The notes under the pieces were generated by a model. It made no database searches. It saw only the letters and a list, made by a program, of their open reading frames with translations, and was not told the DNA's origin. This document shows positions 44,601 through 54,400 of a stretch of DNA of 64,000 bases, one piece after another. Source of the stretch: Antedon mediterranea. Lineage: Eukaryota; Echinodermata; Crinoidea; Comatulida; Antedonidae. The stretch lies in the NCBI RefSeq assembly GCF_964355755.1, contig NC_092678.1:16216922-16280921 (forward strand), written 5' to 3'. Within the stretch, counting starts at the first letter, position 1. Each line of letters begins with the position of its first letter. The position numbers and the translations under genes were made by a program.

Positions 44601-45882
44601 ATACATACCCATGTTTACAATTATAGATGCCAATATCTTTTAGGGTTTCATATGGTTTGATGAATTATTTTAGCACCCTCTACAGTTTCATAAAACCTCC
44701 CTGAAATCTTTTTTTTTCAAGTTGGGAGGTTCGATTCAGATTAGATTTATTAAGTCATTCATACCTAGTATAATGATAATTGTTTTCTTGGCAGAAAAAC
44801 ACAAGCAAAACAATACACACATAATATTTACATTCGTGATCAACTTGGAACTAACAACAACAACTGATTCAATTAATGTAATCAACACCAAGGCGCTTTC
44901 CTTCACAAGTTTTTGTAATTGGTTGCCCCACTTTCTGCATGCTTGCCTGATTTTTGTTTGACCAAATGGCTTGGTTTTTTAAAAAAATGCCTTGTTTGGG
45001 GAAAGGAGAATTTTTTTTTGTACAATTGTAATATGCTCCTCTTGTAACACTACCAAAGAGTACAAGATACTGGAAAGCTGTTAGAGATAAGAGTTATATC
45101 AAGATAAATTCAAATAACCATTTTACTGTATTTGAACTCCTGCTTATTACAATATCCTGTTCACAGCACCAATACAACCTAATGATATTATATATAGAGT
45201 TCTGCGGTGTGACGTCACAACGATAGATAGCGCTGCATTGTTGCTAGCCAACCAAAAAATGCGTTCAACGCTCCTATGTTGATAAACTGTATAGATCTGA
45301 AATACATAGATTTATTAAAAACAAGTATTTAGCGATCTTTTAAAATTTTAGTTTGTTTTTATTGAAAATTATTCAGTTTTAAAATGACTACTTTAATAAA
45401 CCTATTCCAAACCATTAGTGACCTTGGAGTTACTCAGGCAGATTGAATGCATTTTTGGTTGGCTAGCAACCACGCAGCGCCACTCCTCTCTAACAAGATT
45501 TCATTTTACAATATGCACAAATTTGCATTCAATATATTTTTTGTTTACAGGATGATATCGCACATAAAAATAAGTTAAAGGAAGAGAAGAGAGCTCTTGC
45601 AGAAGCAAAGGCAAAAGCTAGTAAAAAGGGACCAATGGGTATGTATGTGATACTGTAAGATTTAAAAACAAAAATGGCCCAAAAAAGTAGGAGTTTTTTA
45701 AAATTTCAATACAATGAATTAAACTTTTCTGTGAGATGTGAGGCCACTGAAACACAATAGGAATTATTTTATAGAAAATTACTATTTTATCAGGCTTCAC
45801 CATAACTTCAAGTTAAATTTACAGTCATTTTACATTTTTATTTTTAGGAGGAACTGGAATGAAGAAATCTGGGAAAAAATGA
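38699..45882 (+). CDS. TMA7: Translation machinery-associated protein 7 (TMA7/CCDC72), 64 aa, 4 exons
   Basis: Exons 38699-38714, 43882-43937, 45551-45638 and 45848-45882 total 195 bp, in phase. The product begins MSSREGGKKKPLKAPKKQ and ends KKGPMGGTGMKKSGKK, with an acidic/lysine-rich helical middle (DDIAHKNKLKEEKRALAEAK). This is the diagnostic layout of TMA7, a tiny highly conserved eukaryotic protein that associates with ribosomes; the length equals the usual 64 aa. Exon 1 encodes only five codons plus one base, so it can be found only by knowing the family. Intron 1 (5.2 kb) hosts a 3.3-kb foldback transposon, a SINE, a 16-bp minisatellite and a MITE. A poly(A) signal AATAAA is at 45966-45971. 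The region before the ATG is pyrimidine rich, as expected for a translation gene, but a TOP start cannot be fixed. Confidence 0.95.
39610..40474. mobile_element. Nested TIR element (ACCGTATATTTCGGTGTATA ends)
   Basis: ACCGTATATTTCGGTGTATA and AGTCGCAC at the left are mirrored at the right (GTGCGACTTATACACCGAAA, then TATACGGTA), with TA on both sides. Subterminal GGTGCGTCTTATACA repeats occur at both ends. No ORF with a recognisable product. Confidence 0.82.
40549..40868 (-). mobile_element. tRNA-derived SINE, copy 3 (most complete)
   Basis: Minus strand: head GTGAGTGAGTGGCCGAGCGG, B-box GGGGTTCGAGGCTCACTC, body with GTACACATCTAGCTCGTGTG and GGTTACCCAGTATAAATATA at the 3' end. The split A/B boxes would allow RNA polymerase III transcription. 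Confidence 0.85.
40863..40960. repeat. Near-perfect palindrome with about 48-bp arms
   Basis: Centred near 40912 on TCTCAATTGAGA. The left arm carries ACTCACTCACATAATAATGT and the right arm ACATTATTATGTGAGTGAGT; only a base or two of bulge separates the arms. The outer part of each arm is the first bases of the SINE head. Confidence 0.9.
42700..43030. repeat. 16-bp minisatellite (TTTCTCCAACAATCAC)n
   Basis: About twenty head-to-tail copies with minor variants (TTTTTCC, TTTTCCC). Translations of it are repetitive artefacts. Intron 1 of TMA7. Confidence 0.95.
43436..43806. mobile_element. MITE family D copy (TTGCTAGCCAA arms), upstream of TMA7 exon 2
   Basis: The left arm GGTAGGTGGTGCTGCGTGGT and TGCTAGCCAATC is mirrored by the right arm GGTTGGCTAGCAACCATGCA. 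It ends 75 bp before TMA7 exon 2. Confidence 0.82.
43986..44330. mobile_element. MITE family C copy
   Basis: ATGTATTGTCCCCCTGAAAA at the left, GGGGGACAATACATCTTTAA at the right; body shared with 36241-36556. TMA7 intron 2. Confidence 0.82.
45204..45487. mobile_element. MITE family D copy, inverted relative to the first
   Basis: TTCTGCGGTGTGACGTCACA through TTGGTTGGCTAGCAACCACG. The interior matches the first copy in reverse orientation (ACCTTGGAGTTACTCAGGCA against TGCCTGAATGACTCATCAGG). TMA7 intron 2. Confidence 0.8.
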
Positions 45883-45965
45883 AAATTAACTTGCTTGCTT
45901 CTAACAACACAATATGGTAACCATTCTGGTGTGTAATATGGGTTAACCAAAGCAATTTTGGTATT

Positions 45966-45971
45966 AATAAA
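45966..45971 (+). promoter_or_regulatory. Poly(A) signal of TMA7
   Basis: AATAAA 84 bp after the TMA7 stop codon. Confidence 0.6.
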
Positions 45972-46329
45972 CGTTCCACAAAAGTCTTCTGAACTCAAAA
46001 TCTTCCCTGTTTCTACATAGAAAATGATGTCAAAAATCAATGGTATTTTACAATAAATACTTTAAATATTTAAGTTTAATTTGTCTCTTTTGTTTTGTTG
46101 TATACCTGTGTACTGCATCTTCAAACAAAAATCTTTTTTATGGTTATAGTAACGGCATACTTGGCAGCCTAGTAATATTACAACATAATATTTGCGGCAA
46201 CCAAATACCAGCATTTGTGTGAATGATCGGTTATATTTCTCTGTGAGAGTATGACATTTTGGGATTGTTATAAAAAAAGAGACATTATTAGGTAACATCA
46301 GCAAGATTTAATAAGCCGAAGGCGTACTC

Positions 46330-46615
46330 CAGACTGAAAAGTGATTCCAACAGGAGGCGGAACCAACAAGATGGCGGCCGTAAATGTGTTCAAAAACATT
46401 ATTTAATATAAAAAATAATCTAATATAATAAATTAAGACCACATCAATTACAACACATATTCTTGTCGAAGCACAGTAAAGAATGCGTTTATGTTTAATA
46501 CGCTTAACACGTTGCGTTGTGTATCGTAGAGTATATCTGATTCTGATTGTCCGATTGCAGCTGTCATCTTGTTGGTTGGCCCTCTCCATGGAGAATTACT
46601 TTTTGAACTGCGATA
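46330..46615. mobile_element. TIR element with CCAACAAGATG arms
   Basis: AACCAACAAGATGGCGGCC on the left is mirrored by GCAGCTGTCATCTTGTTGGTT on the right, with AAAGTGATTC / GAATTACTTTTT at the outer ends. No ORF supported. Confidence 0.6.
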
Positions 46616-46879
46616 ACGTTGTTTGACATCCAGCCTTTGGCTATACAAATCATTGGGTAACATTGATGCGCGCAACAGCTAAACCCCATAGCATAAGCAG
46701 CCCAATGCAACTACCCTATGTTGGAGGGCCCCTTACAAGTCCTAATCAATTAGCCTTTTTTCTGCTTTTCTGAAACAATCAACTGTAAATTGATAGACCA
46801 CCAGCCAAGGCCCTATCATACAAGGAACGGAACCATACAATACAAAAAGTGAGAATCCTCATGAGTACAGATAACATTC

Positions 46880-47050
46880 GAGGCCAATTTACACAGACGA
46901 GTGGCAACGGTAAGTGGAAAACCGCGTAGCTTGTCCCTTTTTGTAGAATCTGTATCTATCCTGAGCGGAAACTGCTCGTCCTCTCCCCACTTTCTGTAAA
47001 TGGCCATAGGAATAACATTCTAATATATTTATTGCCATTACCCCTCGTCT
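46880..47050. mobile_element. MITE family E, short copy
   Basis: GGCCAATTTACACAGACGAG and GGTAACGG-like subterminal repeats match the element at 12105-12710. The right end (CCTCGTCTTAG) is degenerate. Confidence 0.6.
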
Positions 47051-47239
47051 TAGTCTGGGTTCTAGACATAGTTTTGGCTTAATATTAGTTAAAAAGATAT
47101 ATATTTTGGCACATGTGGCGTTTCATACGTATACTACTTGAGCTTGAAACGAAACATTGACTGATGGATTAACAGACTTGTAAATTGACCTTTATACAGA
47201 ATTGGAGACAGCATAATAATGCACAAAGGAATGGTATGT

Positions 47240-47621
47240 GTACCGTAAATCTTCTAATAGTAACCCACACTCTAATAGTAACCCACCTTCTAATAGTAAC
47301 CCACACTCTAATAGTAACCCATGAGTCACAAAAACTTATGATGCAGCCGTATTTTTAAAATAAGGTGATGCATGTTGATCTCGGGTGTGTGAGGGAGGAT
47401 TGAATGTTTTTTAGTTTATGGAGTTCAACCAAATTTGTTTATTCGTACTGTTTTATTATTTTGCTATGAGTTGCTGACCGGAAAAGTTGGGGGTGGGTTA
47501 CTATTTTCCTGTGCCTAATTTAAGATTAGTAATAGTAACCCACTACTCTAATCGTAACCCACCCTAAAAAACAATCAAAGAATATTAACCCCGGGTTTCA
47601 ATTAGAAGATTTACGGTATTT
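47240..47621. mobile_element. TIR element with CTAATAGTAACCCAC subterminal repeats
   Basis: ACCGTAAATCTTCTAAT at the left and ATTAGAAGATTTACGGTA at the right, TA on both sides. Tandem CTCTAATAGTAACCCACAC units occur just inside the left end, with two more near the right end. Confidence 0.82.
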
Positions 47622-47880
47622 GCGAAAGAATAAAAAACAACTACTGTACTGAAATTCAACAGATCACTTTGATCAAACTATATATACTTTATTTATTACC
47701 ATTAGTACTGTACTTAAATAGTTTAAAATATACAACTACTGTATAACTGAACATACTTGTCTTGACTCCTAAAATTTAGCACATTAGGTTGATCTTGAAA
47801 TTTAGTTTATTTAATAAAATTGGTCTTTAAACATAATTTAAATGTCTGCCACGTTTTCTTGATCAAATTTCCACTGTCTA

Positions 47881-48090
47881 AAGCTTGGTTCCCACTAGAA
47901 TGTAACGCAAGGACGTAAACGCAACGCAAGCGTTTTAACCAATGACAAGCGAAGTTATAGACAGTTAGCAATCACAAGCGAATAAGCCATCGCTTGGCAA
48001 TCACAAGCGAATAAGCCATCGCTTGTGATTGGTCAATTCACTTGCATTGCGTTACGTCCTTGTGTTGCGTCGCTAGTGGGAACCACGCTT
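47881..48090. mobile_element. MITE family B copy with internal duplication and TA duplication
   Basis: AAGCTTGGTTCCCACTAGAA to GCTAGTGGGAACCACGCTT, flanked by TA. The AATCACAAGCGAATAAGCCA unit is duplicated inside, giving 210 bp instead of about 180. A 66-bp fragment of the same family is at 52026-52091. Confidence 0.87.
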
Positions 48091-48410
48091 TATTGTGATT
48101 TGTTAATACAGTACTAAATAATTTGCAGCATTGTTCAATCGGAAGCTTTTGATTTACGATGACCTACGACCTAACTAGGTCATGTCAATATATTGATCAC
48201 ATGCAGGGAAGTTGGGACATACTTCCCCACTCCTCACATAGGTTGTCAGGTGACAATCAACAACACACCAACTGACCTAACTAGCATGTTTCTATGTCGT
48301 TGAACGTTGCAAATCAAAAGCTTCCAATTACTATATTAGTTTCAAAGTTGACAGACACAAGGGCACAATCACATCTGCTTTAAACAAGGATGCGTGTCGG
48401 GTATCTACGA

Positions 48411-51400
48411 TCAACGAGGACACATCAGATATCTTCCACCATCTATAGGCATAAAGCTTCCTGTTACAAACGATGCATCATCCGACGCTAAGAACACAAT
48501 GGATTTTGCAACATCATCGCTTTCACCAATTCGTCCAAGCGGGTGGATCTTGGTGGCCAACTAAAAACAGAATTTAAAAAGTAACTCTAGAATGCTAATT
48601 TCTATTTTTCATTATAAAATCAACCACCTTAAAATCCCACTCCTACCAAAAAATGAAGAAGCAGAACTAGAGTATAGTGGAAAAATCACTTTTCTAGATC
48701 TTATAGTAGTAGAAATTTGTAACTAAAGCCCTTTTTTTTACTTATGTACTGACAATGAGCTGATGCTATATAAAATAGTTTCACATAATTGCATTCACAT
48801 AACACCGCCAAACACAACCAGTTTTAAACGACTTTACACTCAGTATGAACGGTTCTGACAAAAAATACATAACTTTGTGTTGATACACTTGATTTTACAA
48901 AGTCATATTATGACAGCATATATGACAGTCATACTGCACAACATCACACTTGATTTAATAGATAAGGTGGGGAACGCAAAATTTGTTAGTAAATTTGAAC
49001 TTTTAAAAGGCTACTGGCAAGTGACACTAACAGCACGCGCCCAGGAAATGTCTGCGTTCTGTACCCCGTTCGGGCTTTATCAATACAGGGTGATGCCGTT
49101 TGGCCTTTAAAATGCGCCCGTGACATTCAAGCGAATGGTAAATCGACTTGTAGCTAACGTAGAAGGCTGCGAGGCGTATGTTGATGACATGATAGTATAC
49201 AGTCAAACTTGGAAGCAACACATGCAACAGCTCAGTAAAATGTTTAAAGCCTTGTCACAAGCAAACCTAACTGTAAAGAGTGATTAAGAGTGAATTCTGT
49301 CACGCTACGGTTACTTATCTCGGACATGTTGTGGGGCAGGGCCGGTTAGACACATCAGGGCTAAGGTTGGGAGTATTTATCGGTACCCAGCACCCACAAA
49401 CAAAAATCGTTGATGAGGTTTTTAGGGATGGTGGGGTATTATCGGAAGTTTTGTCCCAATTTTTCTAACGTAGCAGGTCCTCTTACAGAATTGCTTAAGA
49501 AGAATGTAAAATTTAAGTGGTCGGATATATGTGAAAGTACCTTTAGAAAAAATAAGTCTATGCTAATGTGTGAACCAATCCTTATAGCCCCGGATTTTAA
49601 GAAACAATTCCGTTTGTATGTAGACACCTGTGATGTGGGGATTGGTAGCGTTCTCATGCAGAAGAACGTTGATGGGATAGAATGTCCCGTATGTTATTTT
49701 TCTAGAAAATTAAGCAAACATCAAATGAATTATTCGACTATTGAGAAAGAATGTCTTGCACTATTGGAGTCGTTAACGCACTTTGATGTATATCTAAGCA
49801 CTACCGTAGACCCAATACTTGCCTTTATTTATAAAATGCGAAATAAAAATCAGCGGTTGCTGAGGTGGAGACTAACTTTACAATACAATGTTAATACAAT
49901 GTTGAGATTAGGCATGTTAAAGGAAAGGAAAATGTGATTGCCGACGCTCTGTCTCGTGGGGTGTGAACACTATAGATGTAATGCAAATGAATATAGATGT
50001 GTAAAACTAAGAATTATAAAATTTAAAACCGGAAAAAAAATGTATATACTTGTGGAAAAAAAAAAGAAATAGTAAATAATAATAAAAGTGATATGTAACG
50101 AAAAGAAAAGTAGTAAATGCAATAAAAATTCAAATGTTGAAAAAATAAATAAATAAATAAAATGAAAATATATGATGTAATGTGAAATTGAAATTGTGTA
50201 ATAAATTAGAGATGTTTTTGTAAATACCAGTGGTTCCTGTCGAAAAACTAACTTCAAGAGGGAGAGTGTTACGTGTGACGAGAGTCAGGTGTCGCATGCA
50301 AATGAATCAAGTCGCCGGTTGTCGGAGACGCTTGCAGTGAACTGTGTCCGAGACTGGAAGCGAGGCAGGACGATAAGAATGGAAAAGTTGTGATTGAATG
50401 TACGGATGGCTAGGCAAACCAACCACTCGGTATCATACGTATTGTTGTAACTCTATAGTTGTGTTGTTATGTATTTATGCATCCTGAAAGGAAATTAAAT
50501 GGAACTCTGAGTGTTGGCTATTGTTCCAAACCTTGTTGTTTTTAGGTATTTCGGCCTAGGCCAAAAGTGGTCGTAACACTGAACATCACGCTTGACCGCA
50601 CAGCATCAAACTTCACACTCGCACACAGCAAAACTGGGAAGCATAATTGATCATGTCACAGGTCATGTTGCTGCATAACCCTTTCAGATAGGAAACCATA
50701 ATCAGAACTTGTGTGAGAGGTTATGTGAGAAAATGGCTTTTAGAATGATTTCAGTTGACAATTAAAACATTGTTCCTAGTGTGCTAATTACAAATACTAC
50801 TACTACTTCTATTAATACTACTACTATATATAAATTAAAAGTTGATTCAGCCTATGTGTTTAAAACATACCTCTCTAACTTTGGTTATATCCTTACCAAT
50901 CTTTTCATGGAGTGGGGTGTCAATAGATCCAGGACTGCAATGAAATACATTGTATTCAAAAGTAACTTTCATATTTATCAGGTGCATATGTGGGGACGAG
51001 GAGAGTAAGTCCGATTTGTTGCTGACCTTCCATTTTCAAGCTTTTTTAGCGGACTGCTGTGTGTGGATATAGTTACAGGAACAGGATTCCCCTTCCATCG
51101 CGGAGGTTTACACTAGGCAAATTTAAGTACTTATTAATATTTACGTAGCAAGTAAGTACTTGACAACTGGTTAAAAAAAAAAGTTAACATTTATTTTTTA
51201 AATATTAATATTTACTTTATTTATTAATAATAATATACTTTCCCTTGATTGCGATCTAATTATATAAAAAAATGCTATATGGGCTTATTGCAATAATTGT
51301 TTTCACCTTTAACAAAATCAGTTAATTCTTATAATTTTAGCAGCCTGCTATAACTACCAGCATGCATCGCACACAGATTGATATTTTTGTTTTACTTCTA

Positions 51401-54400
51401 TGCACCCACTTTCGATCATCATGAAGAGAAAACAAATGTCCAGGTTTAATGTTTTTACAGTAATTATTATGCCTAATTTTTGCAAAATGTCAACAATTGC
51501 AAGTGTTTTTAACTTTGGAGGAAATAGAACTTACTTGACAGAATTAACCCTCACTCCTTTTGGCGCCAATTCTGAAATTATAATATGAATAAAGAAACTT
51601 AAAGATAACACTTGATACTTGGTGTCGAGATTAAAGATATCACACAAATGTGTAATGATGAAATGATATCTAAACTAAATAGTATTTTAGTTGATGAATC
51701 TCATATTCTCAATAATAGTTACCAGATCTGGAAGATTAACAAACAATTCCAGTTAAAAACTGACTTACATTTTCATTTTTACCTAGCGCTATTAGACTAC
51801 ACAACAATGAGTTCCAAGGATAAGTCATTAGGTCTTTTGTATTTTATATTGCTTGATCAGTTGTTAAGTTCCATGTTGATCATGAATGTAAATATTATGT
51901 GTGTATTGTTTTGTTTGTGTTTTTCTGCCAAGAAAACAATAATCACTGTACTATATGTAAGAATGACTTAATAAATCGAATCTGATAACACTTAAGTGCA
52001 GTGCTGTACATGCTAGGTTTGTAGGAACTTGCGTTTCGCCTACGTCCTTGCCTTCCATATCTAGTGGGAACCACTAGTGGGAACCAAGATTTAGTAAATC
52101 AATTTTTTAGGTTTGGACCTCAAAGTACATACAAATAATTACAAATTGTAGGCCTACTCTCCACAACCGAAAGGTGTGTGTCACTGATTCGAAAGTGAGT
52201 ACCCATAAAATACTGAACCTCTACAGGGTCAATATAAGCACATTGAGCACCATCTGTTATACAGTGCACAAGGCAATATAAGCACATTGAGCACCATCTG
52301 TTATACAGTGCACAAGGACAATATAAGCACATTGAGCACCATCTGTTATACAGTGCACAAGGACAATATAAGCACATTGAGCACCATCTGTTATACAGTG
52401 CACAAGGACAATATAAGCACATTGAGCACCATCTGTTATACAGTGCACAAGGACAATATAAGCACATTGAGCACTGTCAGTGGTACTGTACAGTATGTGC
52501 GCAATATAAAAATCATCATCAAATCATTTATACGTACCAAGTGCTGTAACTCGTGTGAACTGATCTAGGGCGCTCTTTGACATGTTGTAAACTATCATAT
52601 TAGGAACCTGCATGTAAACATAGTAATTCAATGTAAGAGAATAATATGGTGCAATGGCAGTAAACCACACTGTATATGAGGAGGCATGGGTTCAGGAACT
52701 GCCTGTATCACCTTGTTTATGCCCTTAGGCAGAATATGTTTATAGTCTTTCATATAGGATGATAAATCATATGTATGTGTACAGTACATAAAAACTGTAC
52801 ACATAATATGCATAATGAAGAATTTGTACACTGTTTAGCAGAGATAAAAACCTGGAACAGCCACTATGTAGGTTACTGTACCTTCCTACAGTTTTAACGG
52901 GAATGTAAAGGCTTAGCAATTTTTTTTTTCTTCATTACAATTATGACATCATTTGAAAATAATACTTACAGCTCTTGTTCCACAAACACTGGAAACATTT
53001 ATAATTGAACCTAAAACAGAATAAAATTTTACTACTGAATAAATTATTATCTGCTGTACAGATTATCTGATAACAGATGGACATTGACAGTGTGGCAATT
53101 GTAATGATAAATAATAGTGTATTCATTTATGTAGCACAAATTCCATACATAATGTTCAAATGATGCTTTTAAATAACCCTGGTTACCCAAACATTTGGAA
53201 ACATACTTCCATAGTATTGCCGAAGGATATAAGCAATGCCATGAGCATTAAACTCAAACTCCCGATCTTGCAAGAAATCCAACTTCCAACACACTGCGTT
53301 ACAGGCTCACAATCTATACAACACCTGACACGATATTCCCAGATAATCTTCATCCAAGAACAGTAGTTCCAGGGGAGGATTTGACTGTACCAATAAATCT
53401 ATACAGCATCTGACGCGATATTCCCAGATGATCTTCATCCGTGAACAGTAGACCCAGGTGTTTAACTGTACCATTAAATCTATCTGTTATCTGTTTAAGT
53501 TAAAGAATATTTTTTAAAACCTGCTGATAATCAATTACATTTATGGACACTAACCTTTAGATTTGATTAATGAAGGCACAAGAAGATTGGTAATTTGCAC
53601 AACAGATCTAACATTGAGATTAAAGACTTGATCAAAAGTTTCCATTGTTGACGTTTCAAGTGTATTTTTGGCTGCTATTCCAGCATTGTTAACCTGAAAT
53701 TACAAAAATACACCATTTTGTAAGGTTTCCTTGTAATTAATTTGCATAATTAATAGTGTAATGAATCTATAAAAAACAATCTGAACTTGTACTAATACTA
53801 CACCATCCACTGAACTACTAGTCTACACCATCCTCTGGACTACTACACACCATCTCACAGACTACTACACCCCACCTCACAGATTAACTACACACCATAT
53901 CACAGACTACCACACACAATCCCATGGACTGCAACACCATCCCATGGACTGCAACACCATCCCATGGACTACTACACACCATCTCACAGACTACTACACC
54001 CCACCTCACAGATTAACTACACACCATATCACAGACTACCACACACAATCCCATGGACTGCAACACCATCCCATAGACTACTACACCATCCCATGGACTA
54101 CTGCACCATCTCATGGACAACTACACCATCCCATGGACTACTACACCATCTCATGGATTACAACACCATCCCATGGACTACTACATCATCTCATGTACTA
54201 CACACCATTCCATGGACTACTACACCATCCCATGGACTACTACACCATATAATGGACTACTACACCATATCATGGACTACTACATAATCCCATGGACTAC
54301 TACATAATCCCATGGACTACTACACCATCCCATGGACTACTACACCATCCCATGGACTACTACACAATCCCAAGGACTACTACACCATCCCATGGACTAC

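Noticed and set aside
49970-50257. Phe/Ile-rich minus-strand frame
   Set aside because: It is low-complexity A/T-rich sequence between the Gypsy pol fragment and its LTR.
52227-52482. CRISPR-like regular repeat arrays
   Set aside because: Units are head to tail with no unique spacers, and the context is a eukaryotic intron.
52120-52568. Repeated Cys-rich frames (MCLYCPCALYNRWCS)
   Set aside because: They come from the 45-bp tandem array in an SDR intron; the period is a multiple of three, which keeps the frames open.
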